Of a DNA stretch of 64,000 nt, positions 34,625 through 45,732 are shown piece after piece; position 1 is the stretch's first letter, and the number at the start of each line of letters is the position of its first letter. Source of the DNA: Diphasiastrum complanatum. Taxonomy: Eukaryota > Streptophyta > Lycopodiopsida > Lycopodiales > Lycopodiaceae. The translations under genes were made by a program, and so were the position numbers. The notes beneath the pieces were generated by a model. That model worked only from the letters and a program-made list of their open reading frames with translations. It had not been told where the DNA came from and searched no databases. The stretch is from the NCBI GenBank assembly GCA_029204225.1, contig CM055094.1, positions 65,616,293 through 65,680,292 on the forward strand, in the 5' to 3' direction.

Positions 34625-35700
34625 TAATTTTGAGACTCGTGCAAGTCTCAATATTAATCTATTATTCTAAGAACATCAAATTTCATGTTAATTTGTATTA
34701 TTTTTCTCATTCGTATCCTCATTCACAATAGAAAAATGCATGTTTCATTGGCTAGTTATTGCAATATCGTACATCTTCAACTTGATTCATAGATCATTAC
34801 TAATAAATTGATATATCATAGATTAAGTGATTGCATAACAAACATGAAATTGCTTTATTAAAATTCATATTATAGTAGTTTCAATATAAGGTAAGAGAAT
34901 TGTTTCATCAATACAATAGACATATAAGTTTACAAAGCATGTTGAGCATTACATAAAGTTGAAGGCAATTTCAATTCATCCATTAGAAAAAAAAAAGTTC
35001 TTTGAAGAGTGCATCAAGGCAGCCATCCCATGACTATACAATGACTTTACTAACTTGCCTCATGTACTATGTCCTTTTTTATAGATTCTCCATAGTCTCT
35101 TTACCTTCCAGGTAGAGGTGTCTTTTTTTTGCTTTGTTAATTTACTTCTTTATCCAATCTTTGCTCCAACTATACATCTTATCATAAAGCTCTTTTGTGA
35201 TATTGTATTTTTTTGAATCCCATCATATTGTAACTTCTCCTCACCAAGGTTGCTCATTAGTTACTCCACAATTCCATTCTTCAGTACTCTATTATACTTG
35301 AAACTTGTAGCCACATCCTCCATGTCTTTGTACTCTATTACACGAAACATGTTGGGAGATAATTGTGTGCTACCATCCACCTACATCTTTTTGCCTTTTA
35401 CAAACTCATTTGAATCTTATTGGAATGCTCACCCCTATTGTTTGCAATTTCTCCAATTATGTACTTTTCTTTGATATCCAACCATGTATTGAAAATAAAC
35501 TCGCTACTCAAAAGCATATGAAGTCACTTCTTGCATTTTTATTGCCTCCAATGTAACCTTCATTGCTTCCGTGAATTCCTGCACAACATTTAGTAAGACA
35601 GAGAAATATCATAAATACGTTTAAAATTTAGAAATACATGAATAAATCTTTATAACATAAAATCTACTAATAGAAAGATAAAAAAACATAGCATAAGTAC
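34625..35700. other. Spacer without recognisable genes
   Basis: Only short frames without domains (for example 35250-35474, +) occur here. The AT-rich composition matches the surroundings. Confidence 0.4.
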
Positions 35701-35706
35701 AAGGAT

Positions 35707-38358
35707 CACCTTCCATTTTAAGTTTGCTAGGGAGTGCCCTCCTGTTGGCTTTGGCAGACAACCAAAGTATTCCCATTGTCTTCTTGCTTGTGATAAGGCA
35801 TCTTGATATGGATTCTTTACCATAACCTCGATGGAGTTGATTCATGAATCTTGAAAGTTTCAAAGTTTCAAGATAATCTTGTGCACCTAGTATCCTTGAA
35901 TTCCTAGTACTGTAACAGTCTCTTAGATGTTGTGGACATGTTGGAGACTCCACTATTCTTCTTCAAACTAATACAGAGTGTTGACCAGAGATAACATAAT
36001 ACCTGTAAGAAAAAAATTTGCTCTCAAGAATCTCACTCTTTTGAACATTTTTTTTTGTTTGAAGATCATAAGGTACTAGGTCTGCTATCATATCAACCAC
36101 ATGAGACATATTTGTAAACTGGCTCATCAGATACTTGTAATAAACCTTGTTAATTGATCGATTCTTTAGAAAATGCCTAAGATAGTGGCCAAGTCCACTA
36201 TCCCTCTGGAATGAGGATGCGTGTTGTCTGAAACCACCTCGTCTCGCAACAAAATCATCAATTATGAGAGCATCTTGCAATAGGAAATATGTTAGCAAAA
36301 ACACATTCAGTGATTAAAAACATTCTAATGCAAGGAAGTCTAAACACTTACACATTCTTCATCATCATAAGCAACCAGATCAGGATGATCAACATAATGA
36401 CCACGTACTGAAGTGGAATCATCAGTGAAATGCATTAATAATGGACGAGGGAAGCCCATGAGGGGTTGAAATGTCGTGAATTCTTCATCGGATGGTCTGC
36501 CTCGCCCATCCTCATCAATATTTGATAAAGTCTTGGTCAAGCATTCTTGACCGGTCATAAGTCCTTCCTTATCATCAAAATCAATACCAGCAACAAGGTC
36601 ATCTGTTTCAAAATCTACAAAGTCGGAGAATTCGAAAATTGTGCCGGATAATAAACATAGAACCTCATCTTCATGATAGTCAAAAAATTTACATAAATCA
36701 GCAGTAATAAAATATACATAGTCACTAATATAATATACACGCAAATTGAAAAGACATTTAAACTCCTCTATAGGGACTGATGCCCAACTTGGGCTTTCAT
36801 TTATTGAATGCAAGAGTGTATACACATATTTTTACTAAAGTTTATTTGAAACTATTGTTCTCCCACAATGGTGATTGTTGTAGATAGATCTTTGCAGCAC
36901 GTTATCAGCTCTTGTCTTTTTTGCATCTGTGACATGACAAATATTAGTGAATGTGCAATTGTAAATGATGACATTTTCAATTATTTTGTTCTATTTTGAA
37001 ATGGCAATAAACATAAAGTACTTACGAGTCTTTCGTTGATGATAAATCTGAAATATGTTGGTAGATTGATTTGTAATAGCATGAGCTCTGTTCTGATAAA
37101 ATCAAGCTTCCAATTCTCTTCCACCTCAACCATAGTCAAATATTCCTCATTGTAGATAATGCTTATCTCCATTCGGTTTGTGTGACCATTTAGTTCAAAG
37201 TTGATCCAGTGGTAGCCATGTACCTTCAATTTTCTTGTATCTCTGGTAGCTAAATGTGAGACTGAAATTTGTTTTTTGATATGATAATAAAAGATCATTG
37301 AGGACTTCTAAATCCTTCATTCTATGTCATCATTTGTTTTACTATCCCAGCCTTGATCCATGAGATCTGACAAAGTCTCATCTGATAAATCCTTGCAAAC
37401 AAATAAAGTTGGTGTCTCACGAACACTAGCACTCGAGAAAAAATCAACAAATATATGTAACGAGATAAACCAATTTAGGTGAACAATTTTCGAGCCTGTG
37501 CTTATCTTCATAGCATTTCTAATATCAATGAGTAGCTTGCATCTCAAGGATTTAGAAACAATACTGTCAGGGGTAGGCCACTCATCGCTTTGAAAACTAG
37601 GCAATGGAATTGCTTCGAGCTTGCCAAAACCTCCATCTATTTGTGGCGTATATAAGGATTCATAAAAATAGATACCACAATCTACAAGTTCCTTTGGACT
37701 TCTTCCTCTGTATTGTAGCTTTCCAACAACAGAGTGAATCACGTCTAAAATTCCTGCAAGTGATTGTGCGGGCTCCCATTCACTTATGCATGATGGATAT
37801 AAATCTGAAAGAAAAAAAATAATGTTGAAGCATTTAAATCATAATTTGAAGAGCATCCATAAAGAAAATTACTTATGATTGTTGTAGAGTGCATATGTTT
37901 TGATATACTTACAATTACATTTTTGATAATCATGAGGATTGATATCATGTACTTTGATTTCTGAATGCCTATATACATGTTGTACTAAGACTTCTGATAA
38001 CGATTGACCTCTCGGGGTAGTCTTAAACTCCAAAAATTTTGCTTTCCAATAAGATTTGTCAGTCATTTTTGCTCTTTTCTTTTGTCGAAAATTTTTCTTT
38101 GATGATGGATGCAGCATTCATTACCCATGAATTTTTCGTATATTTTGTTGGCTTCCAGTTATTAGCTTCATCTTTCTCATTGTAAAGAATCACAGACTCG
38201 ATTGTAGGTCTCCTTGCCATTGCTTTTTTCAAATCTCGGATGTCAAAAATCTCTCTGATATGATACTTAATTTCAATTTTTTGTATCACATTTAATCTAA
38301 TGTGATTGCCAACATAGTCACAGTTATTGCGTCTACCATATTTTATGTAACTGTACAT
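35707..38358 (-). CDS. Unknown protein family, copy B (minus strand, multi-exon)
   Basis: No known family is recognised. Minus-strand coding blocks: 38358-38059 (MYSYIKYGRRNNCDYVGNHI; basic), about 38050-37915 (SYWKAKFLEFKTTPRGQSLS ... NPHDYQKCNC), about 37800-37317 (LYPSCISEWEPAQSLAGIL ... IHSVVGKLQYRGRSPKELVD), 37250-37020 (HGYHWINFELNGHTNRMEIS), 36825-36350 (acidic: FFDYHEDEVLCLLSGTIFEF, SDFVDFETDDLVAGIDFDDK, DEEFTTFQPLMGFPRPLLMH, GHYVDHPDLVAYDDEE), 36280-36000 (IIDDFVARRGGFRQHASSFQ, RDSGLGHYLRHFLKN) and 35953-35707 (VESPTCPQHLRDCYSTRNSR). Many block ends show GT/AG consensus. The two middle blocks match copy A at 28190-28760, including an intron at the corresponding place. Unlike copy A, the shared blocks here have no stops. 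The N-terminal half is not shared. Exon joins are provisional. Confidence 0.5.
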
Positions 38359-38439
38359 ACTATATTTCTATAACTATAACTAGTATAGTTAGAAAATTTC
38401 ATTATACTAACCAGCATAGTCAAGTAAATTTAACTTGAG

Positions 38440-38583
38440 GTATTGACGTACTTTATGCATGCTTGACGAACAACATCCGTCAAGTAGGAGGGAAGCATGA
38501 AGAAGCTGTGCTGACAGAGGATATATGTGCTTAATTAGAGAGCATGGAGAGGGCTAGTGCAACTACCCTGTCTACTTCATGCA
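38440..38583. repeat. Tandem repeat array, left part (one unit)
   Basis: A unit begins near CATGCTTGACGAACAACATC at 38457, contains GTCAAGTAGGAGGGAAGCATG and CTAGTGCAACTACC, and ends TCTACTTCATGCA. Related units resume at 44507 after the copia complex, so the array was split by that insertion. Confidence 0.7.
38579..38583. other. Target-site duplication ATGCA (left)
   Basis: ATGCA precedes the first LTR and is repeated at 44507-44511 after the last, partial LTR. Confidence 0.8.
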
Positions 38584-39402
38584 TGTGAGAAATTGGCAAA
38601 AATCTAGCTTGGTATTTTTATGAAAGAAGTTTGTAAGTGAATCTCACATGTGTGGAGGATCTTCCCACGTGTGGAGAATTGTGAATTAAATTAAAAAATG
38701 TTAGATATAGGGGTCTTATGTTTTTTGTATCAAGCATCTAGATGTAGGATGTTGATAGGGTCAAATTTGGCATAGATGGCAAATTATCCATTTCCAATTG
38801 TAATGCCACTATTGAGTCAAAATAGAGTAGGAGGCCAAACTTGAGCCAATTAGAGTGTAGACAAGTGTAATGCTTTTGTTTGATGAAGTTTAAGAGGTCC
38901 AATAGCACTTAGAGGTGGAACCATGAGTGGTCCAATAGAATTTGAGATATGCTTGAAAATGGTCCAATAAAATTTAGAGGTGAATGGATCAATGGTCCAA
39001 TAGGATAAAGAGGTGGCAAAAGTGTGGTCCAATCATAGTTAAGCATAATGGTAGCTCATGGATCTACTAGTATCATTGTACTTCTCATTTGGATCTAATT
39101 GATTTGGTGATTATGTGGATTTTGAGTGTTATTGGATTTCTAGCTTCTCTCTCTACCCGAGAGCTCATGATGGTTTTTCTCTCTCTACCCGAGGAGAGCA
39201 GCTTATTTTCACTTAGAATAATTTCTGAATACCACACGTGTGAGTGAGAGTTGGAAGTGATTGAATGCATGTAGTAGTGTGTTTTTGCCATAGGATTTAA
39301 GATTGATCTTGAATCTCAATCTAATCTTGATCTTGGTGCATCTACACACCTTAGGAGATCACAAGTACATGTTGTGGACAATCCACACGTGTGAAATCAA
39401 CA
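38584..39402 (+). repeat. First LTR (819 bp)
   Basis: It has TGTGAGAAATTGG...GTGAAATCAACA ends and contains several short 'ggtccaatagaatttagaggtg' repeats around 38895-39030. The primer site TGGTATCAGAGC follows at 39404-39415. Confidence 0.9.
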
Positions 39403-40158
39403 TGGTATCAGAGCCTACCTAAGGTTACCATGCATTTGATCCATTTGAGTGAAAACTATTCATCAATCTTGAGCTAAAAATTGTCAAGATCCATTTTCCT
39501 AGCTATCTTGTCCAATTTTGGATCAAAAGAGATCAATAGGGCATTGATTGGGTCTGACCTCAAACTGTACGGAATTAGGTGCTCATACATGTGTGAGGAA
39601 CATCCAATTTCAGTTTGGGAGTTCTCTTTCATGTTTGATCTGAAAATCTTGCTAGATAGCTTGTTTTGAAGCTATTTTTGTTTAGTTTCTGATGCAATCA
39701 GTTTCATTCCATTTGGTTGTGCCAATAAAAAGTTATAAGCTTTTGAAGAGGGTTAGTTAGGGCGCCTAGACCTAGGTGGACACTTTTGGTTTGGTCAAGA
39801 GATTGCCTGTTTGATCCAGAATCACAACTGAATGCTTACCAATCTCATCTACATGTGATCTAGGCATTGTTTTGAGATCTTAGCCATTTTGTTTCATGCA
39901 ATATCATTGTATTTGAGTCAAATTTGGTTTCTTAGTGTATTTCACACGTGCTAAGAGTGTTTGATCCTAACTTTGCCCATACTCCATCATTTGATGTGAA
40001 GTAGATCTAGTTTTGGAGAGATTGAGATAGCTAGTGAGAATCATCTCACAATTTGTTGCAAGATCTTGCATAGGAGATGTTAGCACACCATTATTGGATC
40101 CTATAGTGAGAGAGAAACAACATTTTTTGTTCATCACTTTTATTTATCTCCACTTTAC

Positions 40159-41223
40159 ATGACTTCAATGAGTTCATACTTGTTGCAACCAAGCGAGAGA
40201 TTGTCTACCTCCAATTATTCAATATGGAAGTTGAGGATGGAGTCCATCTTGATACTCCAAGATGTGATGGACATTATACTTGGGATTGAAGAGGAGCCTT
40301 AAGTCCTTCAAGAAGTACAAAAATACAAGAAGAGAGCTAGGATGTCTCTCCACTACATTAAGATGAATGTCTCTAATGAGATATTGAGGGAGATTGGTGA
40401 TTGTTCTACATCCAAGGAAGCTTGGGATTGTCTCAAGTCTATCTATGAGGCTAAGAACACCTCTAGGCTCCTCACTCTTAGAAATCAAATCTTCCAAAGT
40501 AGTCAAAAGATTGATGAGAGTGTATCTAATTATGTTTTGAGAGTCAAGGATATTCATAGGGAGCTTGCATGTATTGGTGACTCAATCAATCAAAGTGAGC
40601 TAGTCCAAGTCATTCTCAATGGCTTGAGAGATGAATATGACAACCTTGTCCAATCCTATGCCATTAAGGAGGAGCTACCAAGTTTGGAGGCCCTTCAAAG
40701 TGTGCTTATTTCTAAAGAATCAAGACAAGAGTACAAACTCTTGAGGATGGACAAGCTATCACTCAATCATGATAATGGCAAAGTTCTATTTGCCAAGCAC
40801 AAACAGAGGAGTAAGAAGCAACACCATCACTTCTTTAATGACAAAGCTAAAGACCAAGATGGAGAGGAGGAGGATACCTCTCATGCTTCTAATTCAAATC
40901 TCAAGAAGAAGAAGATCAAGTGCTTTTATTGTGGTAAGAAAGGCCATTATGCCACCAATTGCTTCAAGAAGAAGAATCAACTCAATCAAGCCAACATCAC
41001 CAATGAGAAAGAAGACTATATTGCAAGTGATGGAGAAGGCTCTCTTATGGCATCAAGCTTCTCCTCTTCCACCTTCACAAGGATGACTCATGGTATATTG
41101 ATAGTGGAGCATCTTCACATATGTGTGGCTCCAAGCACTTTTTTTCATCTATTATGCCTTATGATGGAGTCAAGAAGACCATATACATTGCAAGTAAGCA
41201 TGAGTGCAATATTGAAGGAGTAG
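40159..41223 (+). pseudogene. gag of the copia complex
   Basis: From ATG 40159 the frame reads LSTSNYSIWKLRMESI, a TAA at 40300-40302, then LHYIKMNVSNEILREIGDCS, AWDCLKSIYEAKNTSRLLTL, and a perfect zinc knuckle KCFYCGKKGHYATNCFKK (CX2CX4HX4C) near 40920. At about 41080 one A is missing compared with the second copy (TTCACAAGG versus TTCAACAAGG at 43780), which shifts the frame just before the protease and ends it at 41223. The stretch 40342-41223 is otherwise open for 293 codons. Gag would form the cytoplasmic particle shell. Confidence 0.8.
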
Positions 41224-42338
41224 GGATTATTCCCTTGAATCTTGCATCTTCTAAAGATCTCTTTCTCAAAAATGTTCTTTTTGTCCCAAAGCTTACAAAG
41301 AACATCTTAAGTGTTGGCCAACTTCTTGATAGTGGCTTTGATGTCAATTTCTATATTGACAATTGTGTGATCAAGAAGGATGGTGAGATCCTTGCATATG
41401 GATCAAGATTTGAAAGCATCTACAAATTGGATCCAAGTGAGAGTGCAAACTCTCTTGATGTTTCTTATATGTCCAATATTTCAAAGGAGGAGGATCACAC
41501 AAGATGCACATATCTTCTCTCTTCAAGTATTACGGTGTATGATTATTCCTTATTATTCAAAGCATATGTTGAGAAGAAATTCTCATTGAAGATCAAAGCT
41601 TTGAGGAGTATTGGAGCTCTTGAAGGAATAGCACCATATGAAGTTTTCCTCAAGATGAAGCCTAAGGTTGATCACCTTAGTGAACTTGGTAGTGCTTGCT
41701 TTGCACATATTCCCTTGGAAACAAGGAGGAAGGATGATCCAAGCTCATGGATCATGATTGGATACTCGTCCATCAAGGAGGCCTTTAGTGTCTTTACACT
41801 CTCTATTTCAAAAGTGATTGTGAATAGAGATGTCACATTGCATGAAGATTCAATCTTGGAAGTGGCCGAGATCAAGGCTTCTCAAGAAGCATCACAAGTT
41901 ATCTTTTTTGAAGGTATTCAAGTTATGATGGGGCCAATGTGTGAGGAGGAGTTTCTTATTTATATGATTTCAATAAGATCTTCAAGATGCATGGCCGAGT
42001 CTTTATGGCTCACCTTACATGGCAAAGAGGGGCATCTTTCATGTTATATCTACTACAACACATTCATATATGCCTCTCTTCCTTTGCTTGAAATGCTATC
42101 TTCCTTCATTGAATTTTTTGGATCTCAAAGTTCAAGAAAAGCTATACTAGTTTTGTATGATGCTTATGGTATGGACATGTTTCTTGTCATTATTGACTTA
42201 GATATGTTTCCAATACTTTTTGAAAGCAAGATATTGTATTGTCAAAAGTATGCTCTTGGTTCTAGTAAGAACAAGATTGAGCATGGTACTCACTTTTTTG
42301 AAAATCATGTTTTGAGGCAAATTGTAAACTCCTCTTGA
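41121..42338 (+). pseudogene. Shortened pol of the copia complex
   Basis: An open run of 405 codons starts in the protease/GAG-pre-integrase area (MCGSKHFFS, NVLFVPKLTKNILSVGQLLD). It keeps a scrap of integrase (KAYVEKKFSLKIKALRS) joined to the post-core part (GIAPYEVFLKMKPKVDHLSE, ACFAHIPLETRRK, VIVNRDVTLHED), so the zinc finger and the DDE core are gone. The last 130 codons do not show a reverse transcriptase palm; only a weak RNase H-like end (SKNKIEHGTHFFENHVL) is visible. It cannot encode an active polyprotein, yet it is open over its full length. Confidence 0.7.
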
Positions 42339-42847
42339 GATTAAGTGAAGCATCCAAAGTGGACACTTACATCCTTGAGAGAGTAACTAGCCTAAAAAAA
42401 TGTCAAGGTAGTCTTTGATATCAAGATTAGATCCATCATGGATATAGTTCATTGTATGTGGACTAGTCAAGCTAGAAAGCATAATCTTGATAATCATCAT
42501 TGTTTCACATATTATGATCTTGATCTACATGATCCTTATGAGGCTTGGAAGCCTCAGATTTCTCTATTTATGGTGCATCCATCATGCAAGTGAAACTTTC
42601 AAATCAAAGATCATCATCAAGCATGGAGGAAGCCATGATCATAGTGGCATATTGGTGGAGCACTCTTCAAAGGCATTGGCAAGAGATCTCTACCAAAGAG
42701 ATCTTATCATGGATATGGTGAGGGTGCAGCTATGATAGATCCCTTGGCTGATATTCACTTCTTATGCATACCAAAGGATCCACTTAAAAAGGTTTACAAA
42801 CTTCTCAAGTGATCTAGTACCTTTCCAAGCTATTTTTTGAGGAGGAG

Positions 42848-43653
42848 TGTGAGAAATTGGCAAAAACCAGCTTGATATTTTTTATGATTGAAGTTTGTAA
42901 GTGAATCTCACATGTGTGGAGGATGTTCCCACGTGTGGAAAATTGTAAAGTAAAAGGGGTCTCATAGAATTTCATAGTCAAGCATTTAGGTGTAGGATGT
43001 TGATAGGGTCAAATTTGGCATAGATGGCAAATTATCCTTTTCCACTTGTAATGCCACTATTGAGCCAAAATAGAGTAGGAGGCCAAACTCATGCCAATTA
43101 GAGTGTAGACAACTGTAATGCTTTTGTTTGATGAAGTTTAAGAGGTCCAATAGGATTTAGAGGTGGAACCATGAGTGGTCCAATAGAATTTGAGGTTTGC
43201 TTGAAAATGGTCCAATAGAATTTAGAGGTGCATGGATCAATGGTCCAATAGGATTAGGAGGTGGCAAAGTGTGGTCCAATCATAGTTAAGCATAGTGGTA
43301 GCTCATGGATCTACTAGTATCATTGTACTCCTCATTTGGATCTAATTGATTTTGAGATTGAGTGGATTTTGAGTGTAAGTGATTTTCTAGCTTTCTCTCT
43401 CTACTCGAGAGCTATTGATGATTTTCTCTCTCTACCCAAGGAGAGCAGCTTGTTTTTACTTAGATTACTTTTGGAACACTTCCCACACGTGTGAGTGAGA
43501 GTTGGAAGTGATTGAATGCATGTAGTAGTGTGTTTTTGCCATGGATTCAAAGATAGATCTTGAATCTCAATCTAGTCTTGATCTTGGTGCATCTACACAC
43601 CTTAGGAGATCACAAGTACATGTTGTGGACAGTCCACACGTGTGAAATCAACA
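42848..43653 (+). repeat. Second LTR (806 bp)
   Basis: It follows a purine tract (GAGGAGGAG, ending 42847) and repeats the first LTR with scattered changes and small indels. Confidence 0.9.
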
Positions 43654-44116
43654 ATTATGCCACCAATTGCTTCAAGAAGAAGAATCAACTCAATCAAGCC
43701 AACATCACCAATGAGAAAGAAGACTATATTGCAAGTGATGGAGAAGGCTCTCTTATGGCATCAAGCTTCTCCTCTTCCACCTTCAACAAGGATGACTCAT
43801 GGTATATTGATAGTGGAGCATCTTCACATATGTGTGGCTCCAAGCACTTTTTTTCACTATTATGCCTTATGATGGAGTCAAGAAGACCATATACATTGCA
43901 AGTAAGCATGAGTGCAATATTGAAGGAATAGGAATTATTCCCTTGAAGCCTGCATCTTCTAAAGATCTCTCTCTCAACAATGTTTTTTTTGTCCCAAACC
44001 TTACAAAGAACATCTTAAGTGTTGGCCAACTTCTTGATAGTGGCTTTGATGTCAATTTCTATATTGACAATTGTGTGATCAAGAAGGATGGTGAGATCCT
44101 TGCATATGGAGGTGGC
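43654..44116 (+). pseudogene. Partial second internal region with intact protease motif
   Basis: Nearly identical to 40949-41400. It begins directly at an LTR end and stops directly at an LTR interior, marking two deletions. Here the frame across the gag/protease border is intact (FNKDDSWYIDSGASSHMCGS), which shows the catalytic DSGA of the copia protease and dates the frameshift in the first copy to after the duplication, or to that copy alone. Confidence 0.8.
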
Positions 44117-44506
44117 AAAAGTGTGGTCCAATCATAGTTAAGCATAATGGTAGCTCGTGGATCTACTAGTATCATTGTACTTCTCATTTGGATCTAATTG
44201 ATTTGGTGATTATGTGGATTTTGAGTGTTATTGGATTTCTAGCTTTCTCTCTCTACCCGAGAGCTCATGATGGTTTTTCTCTCTCTACCCGAGGAGAGCA
44301 GCTTGTTTTTACCTAGAATAATTTTTGAATACTTCCCACACGTGTGAGTGAGAGTTGGAAGTGATTGAATGCATGTAGTAGTGTGTTTTTGCCATAGGAT
44401 CTAAGATTGATCTTGAATCTCAATCTAGTCTTGATCTTGGTGCATCTACACACCTTAGGAGATCAAAAGTACATGTTGTGGACAATCCACACGTGTGAAA
44501 TCAACA
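44117..44506 (+). repeat. Third LTR, 3' half only
   Basis: It starts inside the LTR at GGTGGCAAAAGTGTGGTCC (equivalent to 39013) and runs to the normal end AATCAACA, followed by the second ATGCA. Confidence 0.9.
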
Positions 44507-45135
44507 ATGCATGCTTGATGGACAACGTCCGTCAAGTACGAGAGAAGCATGGAGAAGGAGTGCTCACATGGGTTGTACATGCTTAATGAGAGGTGAAGCA
44601 TGGTGAGAGCTAGTGCAACAACCTTGTCTACTTCATTCATTGCTTGGCGGACAACATCCGTCAAGGAGGGAAGCATGGAGAAGAAGGAGTGCTCACATGG
44701 AATATATGTGCTAACTAGTGTGTACAACCTTGTCTAATCCATTCATGCTTGTTGACAGATTGCATTTTTCAAGGTAGATTGAAACATGATGAAGGGCTAC
44801 CCACATGCGATGTATGTGTTTAATGAGGTCTAGTGCATAAAACATTTTCTATACCTTGTGTATTGCATTCGTGCTTGATGAACAATTGTCATGAAGATGG
44901 AGCAAAGCATGGTGAAGGGCAACCTACATCTGCTCTATGTGAATACTAAAGGCTAGTGCAACCCACATGCGATGTATGTGTTTAATGAGGTCTAGTGCAT
45001 AAAACCTTTTCTATACCTTGTGTATTGCATTCATGCTTGTCATGAAGATGGAAAGAAGCATGGTGAAGAGAGACCTACATGTGCTCTATGTGAATACTGA
45101 AGGCTAGTGCAATAGCCTTGTCTACTTCATGCATG
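44507..45135. repeat. Tandem repeat array, right part
   Basis: About five diverged units of roughly 110-160 bases carry 'catgcttga(t/c)gga(c)aac', 'gtcaag', 'gaagcatgg(a/t)gaag', 'gctagtgcaa' and 'ccttgtctacttcatgc' in the same order (starts near 44511, 44640, 44747, 44868 and 45030). The unit at 38457 is the same family. It looks like a small satellite-type array. Confidence 0.7.
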
Positions 45136-45136
45136 C

Positions 45137-45203
45137 TTTTTTGTTGTCTTGTTCTAAAATTGTGTAATGTTTTTTTGTTGTCTTGTTCTAAAATTGTGTA
45201 TTG
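45137..45203. repeat. 34-bp tandem duplication
   Basis: A unit containing TTGTTGTCTTGTTCTAAAAT and TGTGTA is present twice, 34 bases apart, differing at one or two positions. It sits in what looks like the polypyrimidine part before a splice acceptor (TTCATTTCAG at 45205-45214). Confidence 0.75.
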
Positions 45204-45214
45204 TCTTCATTTCA

Positions 45215-45732
45215 GAAATGATGGGCCTACAAAAAGGAGACATTGTGACCTTGAGTATTGGTGGTAAAGTTGTTGGAGAGGGATCTATCCACTCCAATGA
45301 CCCTACTGTAGTTTGTAACTTTACAACCCTTGAGCAAAGTAGGGTTTATGTAATTATCGAAAAGGCAATAGTCAAGGATGCCATGCTTCCTTACCGACTA
45401 CATATGCTTCATTGTTAGAGCAGGCAATTGGATCTTTTGTCTTGTGGGACATAAATGGTGTTTGTAAGAAGCATATGGATCAAGGGCAACTTGTCACAAA
45501 TACAAGCAAAACACGTGAAGATTGGGTGAATCAAAATTACAGGTGTGCAGATGTGAAAGTACAGAGTGGATGTGCTGTTTGTAGGAGATCGTGGGTGGCT
45601 GCAATCGTTGTCCAATCTGTTAGCGCAATTGCATGGAGTGAGCGTAAAAAGGGTGCGACGTTAGCCAGTGCTGAAGTGAACATTGGTGATGATGCGAAAA
45701 GTGGGTCACTCTTACGAATGGCCTTAGGATAA
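45215..45732 (+). pseudogene. CACTA-type transposon protein fragment
   Basis: The fragment follows a good splice acceptor and reads MMGLQKGDIVTLSIGGKVVG, EGSIHSNDPTVVCNFTTLEQ, VYVIIEKAIVKDAMLPYRLH, then a TAG (45416-45418). In the next frame it goes on as LLEQAIGSFVLWDINGVCKK to 45732. The pattern (VTL...GKVV..G...S.DP..V, V..VIV.....DE.LP, L..AIGS.I.W) is the one of a domain found in plant CACTA/En-Spm proteins and related plant repeat genes. A shift of one base breaks it. The tail after KK is not recognised. Confidence 0.45.

Larger units (their letters stand above)
38584..44506 (+). mobile_element. Ty1/copia complex: LTR, internal, LTR, partial internal, partial LTR
   Basis: Three LTR copies of one family lie head to tail: 38584-39402 (complete), 42848-43653 (complete) and 44117-44506 (3' half only). 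All end in GTGAAATCAACA. Between the first two lies an internal region with primer site, gag and a shrunken pol. Between the second and third lies a 463-bp piece (43654-44116) nearly identical to 40949-41400 of the first internal region. A 5-bp duplication ATGCA flanks the whole block and not the inner parts. This is the outline of a tandem double element, made by unequal exchange between LTRs or at reverse transcription, whose second internal region later lost two segments. Confidence 0.85.

Noticed and set aside
37770-37815. Ubiquitin-conjugating enzyme-like WEPAQSLAGIL segment in copy B
   Set aside because: Only a few residues fit; the HPN motif and catalytic Cys context of an E2 are absent.
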